This document shows positions 15,436-23,298 of a DNA stretch of 40,170 bases, in pieces. Location: NCBI GenBank assembly GCA_910587285.1, contig CAJULM010000025.1:1-40170 (forward strand), written 5' to 3'. Position numbers and translations under genes: made by a program. Position 1 is the first letter of the stretch; each line of letters starts with the position of its first letter. The DNA is from an uncultured Oscillospiraceae bacterium. Its GTDB lineage: Bacteria > Bacillota > Clostridia > Oscillospirales > Oscillospiraceae. Under the pieces are notes generated by a model. That model was given only the letters and a program-made list of their open reading frames with translations, did no database searches and was not told the DNA's origin.

Positions 15436-15658
15436 CGAGAGAAGAGACAAGCTGCGCGGGGCGATGAGAAAACTAACCGAAGTTCAATCAATCGTTGAGG
15501 TTGTCTGCGATAAAGAGGAAGATTGCCTTGATAATTACCCAGAGAATCTGCAAAGTACGGAGCGATATGAACAGACAGAGGATGCAGTAGACAACCTGAA
15601 CGATGCGCTGGAAAAGCTGGAAGAGGCGAAGGAGCACATCGAAGCAGCTATAAGGTGA
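15428..15658 (+). CDS. Hypothetical acidic coiled-coil protein, 76 aa
   Basis: ATG 15428 overlaps the end of the preceding gene and has GGGGTGGG upstream. The product is very acidic and helical (QTEDAVDNLNDALEKLEEAK). Similar small acidic helical proteins are common in phages; the function is unknown. Confidence 0.6.
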   Translation: MNNERRDKLRGAMRKLTEVQSIVEVVCDKEEDCLDNYPENLQSTERYEQTEDAVDNLNDALEKLEEAKEHIEAAIR

Positions 15659-15674
15659 GGCCTACGACAATATT

Positions 15675-15863
15675 TTGGACGGTGGGCGTATCGATGAGCT
15701 CTACCCCAGGGAAATGTGGCGCAAGAAAAAGAAGAATCGGAGCCACGAGTTTCATGAAGAAGTACAGACCTTTGTCGGTAAGCGCGATTCCAGAAATGCG
15801 TTACGCATTATGATGGCAAAGCCCGGCCTGTACGGTGTGAGGGATATGGGCTGGGAAGTCTAA
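15675..15863 (+). CDS. Hypothetical small basic protein, 62 aa
   Basis: TTG start at 15675, with a weak ribosome site (GGTGAGG is overlapped by the preceding stop). The product is basic in its middle (MWRKKKKNRSHEF) and ends with a conserved-looking GLYGVRDMGWEV. No family recognised. A terminator follows directly, marking the end of this operon. Confidence 0.45.
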   Translation: MDGGRIDELYPREMWRKKKKNRSHEFHEEVQTFVGKRDSRNALRIMMAKPGLYGVRDMGWEV

Positions 15864-15895
15864 AAATCAGGGCGCTTGCACGCTCTGATTTTTTT
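15864..15895. terminator. Bidirectional terminator between operon end and repressor gene
   Basis: AATCAGGGCG CTTGCA CGCTCTGATT stem with one mismatch, followed by TTTTT on the plus strand. The minus-strand repressor gene ends at the same point. Confidence 0.75.
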
Positions 15896-16698
15896 CAGTC
15901 CTCAAACAGGTAGTCAGGCAGTTCAATCCGGCGGCCAAGGAGCACTTTACCGCAGACAGCTACAGAGCGGTCGCTGTCTGCGGCCACATACACATTAGAG
16001 TTCCTCAAGTCAGGGTTGGCCGAAACCAGGATAAGGTTCCGTTCACTATCCAGATAATACTGCTTGCAGTACATAGCGCCGTCAACACAGAAGATGCCGA
16101 CATCCCCGATGGATAGTTCGGCGTCTTTTTGCACATAGACCATATCTCCATCATGGATGTAAGGCTCCATGCTGTTGCCCTGAATGTCAACAGCATAGTC
16201 CGCCACATCGGGAACAGAATCGTCCACTGGCATCATGCTGAAGTCAGCTCCGTCGAGAGGCACGGAAAACCCCGCCGCCGATGGCGAGGTGTAGTGCGGC
16301 ATATACCGCGTAGCCTTCACTTCTTCAATGTTGATAATCTTTTTCGGATCAGAATCCCGATGGGCGGACGATATCCGTTCCGCTTCGATGGCGCATATGG
16401 CCTCCACGGCTTTTCTGCCGTGCAGGTCGAGCAGTTGGTAGTTCTTCAGCAGAGATTTCTCTGCAGGGGACAATACCAAACTCGTATTTGATACATTCCC
16501 AACATGGAAACCCATAAGTGTGTCCATTGACACGTTGAATGTGTGTCCAAGAGAGAGCAGCGCGTCCATTGCTGGTTTCTTTGAGTTCTTTTCCCAAGAC
16601 CGGATTGCGACAACAGATACGCCGATGACAGAGCCAAGCTCTTTCTGTGTATACCCCCGCTCAAGGCGCAGGCTTTTCAGCCTTTGTCCAAAGTCCAT
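15895..16698 (-). CDS. XRE/S24 LexA-like phage repressor
   Basis: Predicted 267-residue CI/LexA-type repressor. An XRE helix-turn-helix occupies residues 1-65 (DFGQRLKSLRLERGYTQKELGSVIGVSVVAIRSWE). The C-terminal S24 autoprotease domain has the nucleophile Ser176 (GNSMEPYIHDGD) and the general-base Lys212 (MYCKQYY). The bond Ala142-Gly143 in PSAAGFS is the expected self-cleavage site. ATG 16698 is chosen with GGAGAG 6 bp upstream; the open frame extends to 16920 but without a ribosome site. It is divergent from the genes starting at about 16,990, the layout of a lysogeny switch, and would be inactivated by RecA after DNA damage. Confidence 0.9.
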   Translation of the reverse strand: MDFGQRLKSLRLERGYTQKELGSVIGVSVVAIRSWEKNSKKPAMDALLSLGHTFNVSMDTLMGFHVGNVSNTSLVLSPAEKSLLKNYQLLDLHGRKAVEAICAIEAERISSAHRDSDPKKIINIEEVKATRYMPHYTSPSAAGFSVPLDGADFSMMPVDDSVPDVADYAVDIQGNSMEPYIHDGDMVYVQKDAELSIGDVGIFCVDGAMYCKQYYLDSERNLILVSANPDLRNSNVYVAADSDRSVAVCGKVLLGRRIELPDYLFED

Positions 16699-16727
16699 AA
16701 ACGACTCTCCAAAATTTCTACCAGCTT

Positions 16728-16761
16728 CCCTGTTGACAGGGGCACTGATTTGTGGTAGCAT
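16728..16761 (+). promoter_or_regulatory. Rightward promoter with overlapping operator dyad
   Basis: TTGACA (16733-16738), a 17-bp spacer, and TAGCAT (16756-16761). The dyad CCCTGT-TG-ACAGGG (16728-16741) covers the -35 box. A second TTGACAGGG occurs in the promoter at 17330. The position directly upstream of the repressor start suggests that the repressor binds here. Confidence 0.5.
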
Positions 16762-16989
16762 AATCGGAACATGCAAACAAGAGTTTCTTTTAATAACATA
16801 ACACAAACTTTGGTTTCTGTCAATGAGAAAAACAGCGCACCGTCCAGCAGAAAAGGAAAGCCGACAGGACGGTGCGCCACCACCCACAAGAGATATATTG
16901 CGGGCGGTCACAGGTGACACTACTCACCTCTGACCGCCTGTAGTATAACACGCTCTGACGCATAAATCAATGGAGGTTTTTACTGCGGG

Positions 16990-17300
16990 ATGAAAAAACA
17001 GGTATCTGTCAGAGAGTTGAAAGCGTACTGCGAAAGAAACTCGCCCAATCAGGTCACATACTACTCTGAAAATCAGGCAGGCGGCAAAGACACTTAAGGC
17101 TTCACTTTCAAGTTGTGTTGATTTCTGAAAATCCGAACCTGGTTTGCCTGAAGTCCGGTGCAAGCAGCGTCTGTTTCAACGAGGTGCGGTTTGCCGAGAT
17201 AGACACCGAATCCACAGTGCTGGGGACGGTCTTGACCCTTTATTGCGGCAATTCCAAGGCATTAAAGCCCAGTGAGACCCACATTCTCATCATGGCTTAA
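16990..17300 (+). pseudogene. Frameshifted small phage gene (about 103 codons)
   Basis: ATG 16990 opens MKKQVSVRELKAYCERN and stops at TAA 17095-17097. A different frame overlaps it and reads LRLHFQVVLISENPNLVCLK through to TAA 17298-17300. Restoring one base at GACAC|TTAAGG (about 17,094) would give ...GGKDT-LRLHFQVVLIS... as one continuous protein ending ETHILIMA. The two pieces therefore look like one gene broken by a single-base deletion. The first piece has GGAGG upstream at long spacing; the second has only weak GTG/TTG starts (17112/17115). No family recognised. It is the first gene to the right of the repressor. Confidence 0.55.
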
Positions 17301-17329
17301 AAATTTTTCATGTATTTTATTTTATTGAG

Positions 17330-17359
17330 TTGACAGGGATGCCATGGATATGCTATACT
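17330..17359 (+). promoter_or_regulatory. Sigma-A promoter for the MazF-like gene
   Basis: TTGACA (17330-17335), an 18-bp spacer, and TATACT (17354-17359). It shares TTGACAGGG with the promoter near the repressor gene, suggesting common control. It places the transcript start downstream of the first possible ATG (17344), so translation should begin at 17401. Confidence 0.75.
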
Positions 17360-17400
17360 CCAACCATCAACACAACAGAAGTGAAGGAGTACAGCGCAAG

Positions 17401-17835
17401 ATGAAGACCCAGAGTAAGAAGAACACCTACCGCATCGGCGAGGTGTACTATATGAAGTTCGAGGGCTCCGGTAGCGAGCGGAACGGCTGGCGGCCGGGAC
17501 TGGTGTTCCAGAACAACGTAGGTAACGCCCATAGCCCCAACATCATCGCCCTGTCAATCACAAGCGCCCAGAAGAAACTCTTCCAGCCCACCCATGTTTT
17601 TGTGAAGGCGAGTGATAGTGGGCTGAGGCTGGACAGCGTTGTCCAGTGTGAGAACCCAGAGCGTATGTCCAAGGCTCGTATTGGGGCTTACATCACCACC
17701 CTGCCCGAGAGCTATATGAAGCAGATAGCGGCGGCAAGCCTGCTGGCCACCTCCGCAATTTCCTACTTGGATATGGAGTTCCTGACTTCCGTTTGGAAGA
17801 AGGCGGTTGCGCTGAACAGCGCTGTACCGGCATGA
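17401..17835 (+). CDS. MazF/PemK-like endoribonuclease toxin-family protein
   Basis: Predicted 144-residue protein with the PemK/MazF barrel pattern: RIGEVYYMKFEGSGSERNGWRPGLVFQNN, then NIIALSITS, then LRLDSVVQCENPERMSK. In this family the basic residue after the G-x-RP motif and the conserved serine/threonine near the central strands act in mRNA cleavage. ATG 17401 is chosen because of GAAGGAG upstream and the promoter position. No antitoxin gene lies directly upstream; the frameshifted gene 16990-17300 is in that place. It may be a toxin without its partner, or a phage-domesticated variant. Confidence 0.75.
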   Translation: MKTQSKKNTYRIGEVYYMKFEGSGSERNGWRPGLVFQNNVGNAHSPNIIALSITSAQKKLFQPTHVFVKASDSGLRLDSVVQCENPERMSKARIGAYITTLPESYMKQIAAASLLATSAISYLDMEFLTSVWKKAVALNSAVPA

Positions 17836-17860
17836 CTACATAAACTGTAGGAGGCGTGTC

Positions 17861-18811
17861 ATGTACAACAACGAGTTGAAAACCAGGTTCATCAGGGACT
17901 ATACGCAGAGCATCAATACGGCAAACGTGGCGACCACCGTGTTTACGGCGATGGAGCCTTTCGAGGAGGCTTGGCAAGCAGACCTGTGTACCAAGACTGC
18001 GGAGGAGCTGCAGCCCGTTATTGACAAAGTTGTAGCTCTTCGGTTCAGGAGTCAGTGGATGTCGTTGAATATCCTCAAGGAGTACGTCAGGTGGTGCATG
18101 GCGATGCGGGTTCCCAGCGCTTGCGACGGGATGCTCCGCATTACCGCTGCTGGGCTGGATAAGGTGAAGCGCCAGATGGTGTCCAGCCCATTTCACCTCC
18201 AGCAGTATCTGGATGCGGTTTTCAGCAAAGAGGAAGACGAGATGTTGGACAATCTATATCGCTGCTACTACTGGATGGCTTACGGTGGAATCCAGGACGA
18301 CGATGTTCTGTCTGTCAAGGTATCCGATGTCAACTTCACGGAGATGTGCATCCAGTATGGTGATACCAGCGCTCCCATCTACCGTGAAGCGTTGCCCGCA
18401 TTCCATAATGCTGTTGAGCTGACGAGTTTTTTGTACAGGCACCCGAATTATGCCAAGCCTATCCGGCGGGACAGGATTCCGGGCGACACGCTGATCCGGG
18501 GATACCGCCCGATAACGGATATAAAATATTTCCGCTCCAATATGTCGCATCTTTCAGCGGATGCCATCAAGCAGGGCAAAACAGAGATGCAACTGAGTTT
18601 CAACCGAGTCTGGATGTCTGGACTTTTTTATAGGATGTACGAACGCGAGCGGGCAGGCCTGTCGGTTGATTTCACCGGTATTGCCGCCACGCTTATGGCT
18701 GGCAATACCTACGTTATCAAGGGCCGTACTAAAATTGAGCACCGGCAAAGACAACGTGGCCGGGACTATATGGAGGACTATCAGCGTTGGAAGCTGGCGT
18801 TTTCTATCTGA
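17861..18811 (+). CDS. Tyrosine-recombinase-fold protein, possibly MrpR-like phage repressor
   Basis: Predicted 316-residue protein. The N-terminus (MYNNELKTRFIRDYTQS...FEEAW) resembles the family that includes MrpR, the recombinase-fold repressor of phage SPbeta. The middle part has a SAM-like core-binding region and a recombinase-type DDDVLSVKVSDVNF segment. The usual catalytic His-X-X-Arg and Tyr arrangement is not evident, so DNA binding without strand cleavage is likely. ATG 17861 has AGGAGGCGTG upstream. It ends with a strong terminator and is located between the toxin-like gene and the replication operon, consistent with a control role. The assignment to MrpR is an inference from memory of the family. 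Confidence 0.55.
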   Translation: MYNNELKTRFIRDYTQSINTANVATTVFTAMEPFEEAWQADLCTKTAEELQPVIDKVVALRFRSQWMSLNILKEYVRWCMAMRVPSACDGMLRITAAGLDKVKRQMVSSPFHLQQYLDAVFSKEEDEMLDNLYRCYYWMAYGGIQDDDVLSVKVSDVNFTEMCIQYGDTSAPIYREALPAFHNAVELTSFLYRHPNYAKPIRRDRIPGDTLIRGYRPITDIKYFRSNMSHLSADAIKQGKTEMQLSFNRVWMSGLFYRMYERERAGLSVDFTGIAATLMAGNTYVIKGRTKIEHRQRQRGRDYMEDYQRWKLAFSI

Positions 18812-18821
18812 GCTCGAAGGT

Positions 18822-18856
18822 TAAGAGAACCCGCTGGTCGGGGTTCTCTTTTTTGC
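18822..18856 (+). terminator. Intrinsic terminator
   Basis: AGAGAACCC (18824-18832) and GGGTTCTCT (18841-18849), followed by TTTTTT. It ends the MrpR-like gene and isolates the replication operon. Confidence 0.9.
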
Positions 18857-18861
18857 GTATT

Positions 18862-18879
18862 AACACAATTAAATGTGTT
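18862..18879. promoter_or_regulatory. Perfect dyad, candidate operator of the replication operon
   Basis: AACACA-ATTAAA-TGTGTT is a perfect 6-bp inverted repeat. A related copy (AACACAATTAAATATATT) lies at 22277-22294 ahead of the primase gene. Both are in short intergenic spaces of the operon. They may bind the nearby repressor-like protein. Confidence 0.4.
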
Positions 18880-18937
18880 GCAATGCGCGGAGGCGCTCAG
18901 TAAAACCTAAACCGAAAGGAGGGCAGTAAGGTGGACT

Positions 18938-18997
18938 GTGAATAAAGATTATTGCGATGGAAACTGCATATGGGCAGCTGTTGCAGAGCAGAAATAA
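18938..18997 (+). CDS. Possible 19-residue peptide
   Basis: GTG 18938 follows AAGGAGGGCAGTAAGG and opens MNKDYCDGNCIWAAVAEQK. Apart from the ribosome site and two cysteines there is little support; it may be a leader peptide of the replication operon. Confidence 0.25.
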   Translation: MNKDYCDGNCIWAAVAEQK

Positions 18998-19035
18998 GCG
19001 AAAGTGATTGGAAAACAAAAAAGTGAGGTGTAATA

Positions 19036-19737
19036 ATGGCCGAACAGGCACAACTCAATATTTATCAGAAGCTGGCCAAAATCAGGGAACAGGTTGAGGT
19101 CATGCGGAAGAACAAGAGCGGGTACGGGTATACATACGTCTCAGAAGACGAAATTCTCGCAAAAATCCAGGTCTTTATGAAGAAATACCACCTGTCTCTG
19201 ATTCCCCACATCGTCGGCGGCACAACCAAGGTCGTACCGTACCCCTACAAGAAGACCAAAACCACCAAGGGCGGCGAGTTCTACGAGGAGAACGCCAACG
19301 AGGTGCTGGTCAACGCCGATATGACCTGGACGTGGATTAACGACGACAACCCGGAGGAAAAGGTCGTCGTTGGCTGGGCCCTGGTTGGTCAGCAGGCGGA
19401 TGCATCCCAGGCGTTTGGTTCCGGTCTGACCTACGCCGACAGGTATTTCCTCCTCAAGTATTTCAATGTCGCCACCACGAACGACGACCCCGACGCCCAC
19501 CGCAGCAAGCAGAAGGCGGCCGAGGTGGCAGAGGACAAGATGATTGCCGAGCAGATTATCGCCAGGTTTGACGACCTGGTGAAGGTGTTCCTCAAGGAGA
19601 ACGGCGACAAGTCTGACGAGGTGAAGAAGTTCGTGTCCAAGTACGTCAAGGGCGGCAACTATTTCGCCATTACGGAGTCTGCACTGGCGGCGAAGCTGCT
19701 GGCCGACTTCAAGGAAACTTTTGGGATTAAGGAGTGA
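19036..19737 (+). CDS. erf: ERF-family single-strand annealing recombinase
   Basis: Predicted 233-residue protein of the ERF superfamily (phage P22 Erf). It carries NIYQKLAKIREQVEVMRKNKSG, YGYTYVSEDEILAKI, and the family core SQAFGSGLTYADRYFLLKYFNV, followed by a charged, lysine-rich C-terminus. ERF proteins bind single-stranded DNA, pair complementary strands, and help circularize or recombine phage genomes. ATG 19036 is preceded by GTGAGGTG. It heads an uninterrupted operon with SSB-like, nuclease, helicase, primase and polymerase genes, the usual setting. Confidence 0.9.
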   Translation: MAEQAQLNIYQKLAKIREQVEVMRKNKSGYGYTYVSEDEILAKIQVFMKKYHLSLIPHIVGGTTKVVPYPYKKTKTTKGGEFYEENANEVLVNADMTWTWINDDNPEEKVVVGWALVGQQADASQAFGSGLTYADRYFLLKYFNVATTNDDPDAHRSKQKAAEVAEDKMIAEQIIARFDDLVKVFLKENGDKSDEVKKFVSKYVKGGNYFAITESALAAKLLADFKETFGIKE

Positions 19738-19743
19738 TGTAAG

Positions 19744-20127
19744 ATGGGATTCCGTACAGGCGCTTATGCAAAGGTGTGGGAGGTCACCCCGATGAGTGAC
19801 ACCAGCACCAAGGTTCGTATGTCCGTCAGCCGCAAGAACAAGCAGTCTGGCGAGTACGAGCAGGATTTCTCCGGTTTCGTCCTGGCGATTGGCACCGCCG
19901 CCGCCCACAAGGCCGCTGGCCTGAAGGAGGGCGACCGCATCAAGCTGGGCGATGTGGATGTGTCCACCAAGTACGACCGTGAGAAGAAGGTTACATACAC
20001 CAACTTCAAGATGTTCTCCTTCGAGGCTGAGAATGGAAGCGATTCCTCTGGCGGCTCAGGCGCCAGCACCGACCCCCAGCCCACCGTTGACGAAGGGGAG
20101 CTGGACGATAACCGGCTCCCGTTCTGA
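19744..20127 (+). CDS. SSB-like single-stranded DNA-binding protein
   Basis: Predicted 127-residue protein. Residues 1-100 have a beta-rich pattern (AKVWEVTPMSDTSTKVRMSVS...FSGFVLAIGTAA...GDRIKLGDVDVST...KVTYTNFKMFSFE) that fits an OB fold. The C-terminus is a glycine/serine linker ending in the acidic-hydrophobic tip DDNRLPF, very close to the DDDIPF tip through which bacterial SSB recruits partner proteins. It starts 6 bp after the ERF gene. The call as SSB rests mainly on the tip and context; the OB domain is not closely like housekeeping SSB. Confidence 0.75.
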   Translation: MGFRTGAYAKVWEVTPMSDTSTKVRMSVSRKNKQSGEYEQDFSGFVLAIGTAAAHKAAGLKEGDRIKLGDVDVSTKYDREKKVTYTNFKMFSFEAENGSDSSGGSGASTDPQPTVDEGELDDNRLPF

Positions 20128-20139
20128 TAGGGGTGGCCC

Positions 20140-20928
20140 ATGGGAGATATCAGTTACGCACCGCTCATTGAAGACATGGTGTGGAGCTACTCCCGTGTCA
20201 AGGCTTTTTATGACTGCCCTTATCGGTGGTATCTGAAATACATTTGCAAACTTCACGGCAAAGATATGTTCTTCTCCGACTATGGCTCGTTCGTCCACAA
20301 GCTGATTGAGCTATACTATCGAGGGGAGAAGACACAGAGCCAGCTTTGCGATATGTATCTGCAGGAGTTCAAAAGCCGTGTCAAAGGACACGCTCCAGGC
20401 CAGAAGGTTTTTGCGAACTACTTCAAGAGCGGCCTCAACTACCTCAGAAACTTCACTCCGTTCCCATACAACATGATTGCGGTCGAAAAGTGGGTGGACT
20501 TCTCGATGGATGGCATCCCATTCATTGGATACATCGACTTCCTTGGGGAGAAAGATGGGGATCTCTACGTCGTAGACAACAAGTCGAAAACGCTAAAGCC
20601 GAGAAGCACACGGCTCAAGCCGACCAAGACCGACGAAGAACTCGACGACTACTTGAGACAGCTCTACATCTACTCTGTGGCAGTTGAACAGGAGCTTGGC
20701 AAAAAGCCAAAATACCTCTGTTTCAACTGCTTCCGGGAGCAGTTTCTCATCGAGGAGCCCTTCCAGGAAAAGGCGTATGCCGAAGCCAAGCGGTGGCTGT
20801 CCGAGAGCGTGGCTGAGATTACGAAAGAGACTGATTTCAGGCCGGATATCGAGTATTTCAGGTGTACTTACCTCTGCGAGATGAACGGCCATTGTGAATA
20901 TTACAAGCTGTCACAGAAGAAGAGGTGA
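20140..20928 (+). CDS. PD-(D/E)XK nuclease of the RecB/Cas4 type, with Fe-S cysteines
   Basis: Predicted 262-residue nuclease. Motifs: WSYSRVKAFYDCPYRWYLKY with Cys26, the SFVHKLIE histidine (His53), Asp133 in GYIDFLGEK, and VVDNKSK (Asp146, Lys148), the last two forming the D...DxK catalytic core. Three C-terminal cysteines (CTYLCEMNGHC), with Cys26, match the arrangement that binds a 4Fe-4S cluster in AddB and Cas4. ATG 20140 overlaps no gene but follows the SSB-like gene by 12 bp with AGGGGTGG. In this operon it probably acts as the exonuclease partner of the ERF annealing protein. It is not linked to any CRISPR array. Confidence 0.85.
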   Translation: MGDISYAPLIEDMVWSYSRVKAFYDCPYRWYLKYICKLHGKDMFFSDYGSFVHKLIELYYRGEKTQSQLCDMYLQEFKSRVKGHAPGQKVFANYFKSGLNYLRNFTPFPYNMIAVEKWVDFSMDGIPFIGYIDFLGEKDGDLYVVDNKSKTLKPRSTRLKPTKTDEELDDYLRQLYIYSVAVEQELGKKPKYLCFNCFREQFLIEEPFQEKAYAEAKRWLSESVAEITKETDFRPDIEYFRCTYLCEMNGHCEYYKLSQKKR

Positions 20929-20931
20929 GTT

Positions 20932-22263
20932 ATGAGAGCAAGTGAAGACATCGCAAGGGTGGACAGCGAGGCTGGCATCATCGCCACGCTTTTCCACCAC
21001 CCCGACTATTCGTTCTACTCAGAAGACCTTCTCCCCAACCACTTCACCAACAAAGAGAACCGATACATATACCAGGCGATTTGTTCCCTGGCGAGGGAGG
21101 GCATCACCACGGTTGACCCCTACAATATCATCCAGTCCCTCAGCTCCTCCGAGGCCACACGGCATCTTGCCGATGAACTGAGCGTGGAACAGCTCTACAC
21201 TTTTATGGAGAACAGCGATTCCATTGCCCGCAACTCGGTTGAGGAGTACACGCTGCTGGTCAAAAGCGTTTTGGACGCCGCGTTCCGGCGGGACACCTAC
21301 CAGCAGCTCAAAGAGTGCCAGCGGCTCTGCATCCAGCCGTCAGGTGGCAACATCGAGCAGCGCATCTACCGGATGCTGGACGATGTGATGATGGAGTTCT
21401 CGGCGGCCAACGAGGTTCCGCCCTACCGTGAGGTTGTGGACAAGTATTGGGAGGAGATTGAGAGTAGACAGGGCAGCGGATTTGCTGGTATTCCCTTCAA
21501 GTTCCCGGCACTCAACGAGTACGCCACCATCGAGCGCGGCGAGCTGTTCATCTTCGGCGCAGAGCAGAAGCAGGGCAAGAGTATGATGCTCTTGAACTGC
21601 GCCGTAGACCTTCTCAAGCAGGACTACGCAGTCCTGTATCTGGACAGCGAGCTGAACACCAGATTGTTCACCGCTCGTATCCTGGCGCACCTGACCGGCA
21701 TCGAGTATAAGCGCCTGACCTCGGGGAACTACTCCCCGGAGGAGCGGGGGCGCATCATGCAGGCCAAAGAATGGCTCAAAACCCGCAAGTTCACCCACAT
21801 CTATATCCCCACGTTCGATCAGCAGAGCATCTACACCGCCGTCAAGAAGGTGCGGCACACCCAGGGCCTTGATGTCCTGATCGTGGACTACTTCAAGGGC
21901 AAGGGTGAGGGCGACGCCTTCGACAGCTATCAGGAGCTGGGCCGGTTCGTGGATATGGTGAAGAATCAGATTTGCGGCGATATGAACATCGCAGGAATCG
22001 GGGCGGCACAGGCCACGGTCACAGGTAAACTGGCCGACAGCGCCAAAATCGCCCGGAACGCCTCCACGATTGCGATGATAACCGACAAAACGCCGGAGGA
22101 AATCGAGGCCGACGGCGCAGAGTGCGGGAACAAGAAGCTCCGCGTCACAGTCAACCGCAACGGGATGCAGATGACGCAGGACGAGTACATAGACCTGCTG
22201 TTTGATGGCAACCACATCAGCTACGAGCAGGCAAAGCAGCATATCCCACAGACACCCTTTTAA
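20932..22263 (+). CDS. dnaB: DnaB-like replicative helicase
   Basis: Predicted 443-residue helicase with the two-domain DnaB plan. The N-terminal domain (residues 1-150) begins with AGIIATLFHHPDYSF and HFTNKENRYIYQAI. The RecA-like domain has Walker A in FGAEQKQGKSMMLLN (about residues 207-217), Walker B in VLIVDYFKG, and a SYQELGRFVDMVK followed by AAQATV region. ATG 20932 starts 4 bp after the nuclease stop with AGAGGTGAG upstream. It should unwind DNA ahead of the element-encoded polymerase and interact with the primase encoded next. Confidence 0.9.
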   Translation: MRASEDIARVDSEAGIIATLFHHPDYSFYSEDLLPNHFTNKENRYIYQAICSLAREGITTVDPYNIIQSLSSSEATRHLADELSVEQLYTFMENSDSIARNSVEEYTLLVKSVLDAAFRRDTYQQLKECQRLCIQPSGGNIEQRIYRMLDDVMMEFSAANEVPPYREVVDKYWEEIESRQGSGFAGIPFKFPALNEYATIERGELFIFGAEQKQGKSMMLLNCAVDLLKQDYAVLYLDSELNTRLFTARILAHLTGIEYKRLTSGNYSPEERGRIMQAKEWLKTRKFTHIYIPTFDQQSIYTAVKKVRHTQGLDVLIVDYFKGKGEGDAFDSYQELGRFVDMVKNQICGDMNIAGIGAAQATVTGKLADSAKIARNASTIAMITDKTPEEIEADGAECGNKKLRVTVNRNGMQMTQDEYIDLLFDGNHISYEQAKQHIPQTPF

Positions 22264-22265
22264 TT

Positions 22266-22294
22266 TTGGGAAAATAAACACAATTAAATATATT
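22266..22294 (+). promoter_or_regulatory. Internal promoter and operator-like repeat before the primase gene
   Basis: TTGGGA (22266-22271), a 17-bp spacer, and TATATT (22289-22294). It overlaps the second copy of the AACACAATTAAAT repeat (22277-22294), which could regulate primase and polymerase separately from the upstream genes. Confidence 0.4.
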
Positions 22295-22317
22295 ACAGAG
22301 TGAAAGGAGGAGACGGC

Positions 22318-23298
22318 GTGGAACTGTCTGAGCTGATAGAGTCGATTGACATCCTGGACTATATCTCGCAGTACACAGAGTTCACAGAGAAAAACGGAGA
22401 ATATTGGGCTTTATCTCCATTCAAAGAGGAAAACACGCCGTCCTTCTCCGTTCGCAGAGAGGAAAACACCTTCTACGACTTCTCATCCGGTATCGGCGGC
22501 AACGTTCTGACGTTCGTTCGGTACTATGACAAGTGCGGCTACCAGAAGGCCATCGAAAAGCTGAAAAAGTACGGCGGATACGATGGCACGGCGATACGCC
22601 ACAAACGTCTGGCGGCCGCAGAGGTCGCAAAACGCTTCGCTCCGCCCCAAAAGCCCCTAAAACGGGCCAAATTAACGATTTTTCCAGATGACTACATGGA
22701 ACGGTATGAGCGCAGAGCGGACAAATTGGCCGTTTGGGAGCAGGAAGGCATCTCCAAGGCATCTTTGGAGCGGTTTCAGGTGCGATACGATAGTTTTTCT
22801 AACAGACTGGTCTATCCGATACGGAATCCAGACGGAAAAATTGTCAATGTGGGCGGCAGAACGCTGGAAAAGGACTGGAAAGAGAAAGAACTGCGAAAAT
22901 ACACCTACTTCATGTCATGGGGTGAGTTGAAAACCATCTACGGGTTTGCTGAAAACCTCGATTACATAAAAAAACAAGGCGAAATCATCCTTTTTGAGGG
23001 TTGTAAGTCGGTTCTGCTGGCTGATACATGGGGAATCCACAACGCTGGAGCCGTCCTGACCTCCCATTTGAACCCAAATCAGATGAAACTGCTGATAAAG
23101 CTCGGTTGCAGGGTGGTTTTTGCGTTAGACAAGGACGTTTCCATACGAGAAGACCACAACATCAGCCGCTTGAAGCAGTTTGTGAATGTGGAATACATCT
23201 GGGACGGCGCTGGACTCCTTGACGAGAAAGACGCTCCAGTAGATAAGGGCCTGGACGTGTGGAAAAGACTCTATGAAGGGAGACTATCATGGCGGTAA
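22318..23298 (+). CDS. DnaG-like primase with degenerate zinc-finger domain
   Basis: Predicted 326-residue primase. Residues 1-85 follow the CHC2 domain layout (IESIDILDYISQYTEF...FKEENTPSFSVRREENTFYDFSSGIGGNVLTFV), but the four zinc ligands (Cys/His) are absent. Residues about 120-280 include the DnaG core (FQVRYDSFSNRLVYPIRNPDGKIVNVGGR) and a Toprim fold with Glu in ILFEGCKSVLLA and ALDKDVS (DxD). The C-terminal helicase-binding domain of full DnaG is missing, so the protein is about half of normal length. GTG 22318 is chosen because AAAGGAGGAG lies 8 bp upstream. It overlaps the polymerase gene by 10 bp. Confidence 0.85.
   Translation: MELSELIESIDILDYISQYTEFTEKNGEYWALSPFKEENTPSFSVRREENTFYDFSSGIGGNVLTFVRYYDKCGYQKAIEKLKKYGGYDGTAIRHKRLAAAEVAKRFAPPQKPLKRAKLTIFPDDYMERYERRADKLAVWEQEGISKASLERFQVRYDSFSNRLVYPIRNPDGKIVNVGGRTLEKDWKEKELRKYTYFMSWGELKTIYGFAENLDYIKKQGEIILFEGCKSVLLADTWGIHNAGAVLTSHLNPNQMKLLIKLGCRVVFALDKDVSIREDHNISRLKQFVNVEYIWDGAGLLDEKDAPVDKGLDVWKRLYEGRLSWR

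Noticed and set aside
16740..16790. SOS box between repressor and rightward genes
   Set aside because: GAACATGCAAAC shares only half of the Gram-positive LexA box; the second half (GTTC) is missing.
20140..20928. RecB-type nuclease taken as Cas4 of a CRISPR system
   Set aside because: No repeats, spacers or other cas genes are present; the setting is a phage replication operon with an ERF protein.
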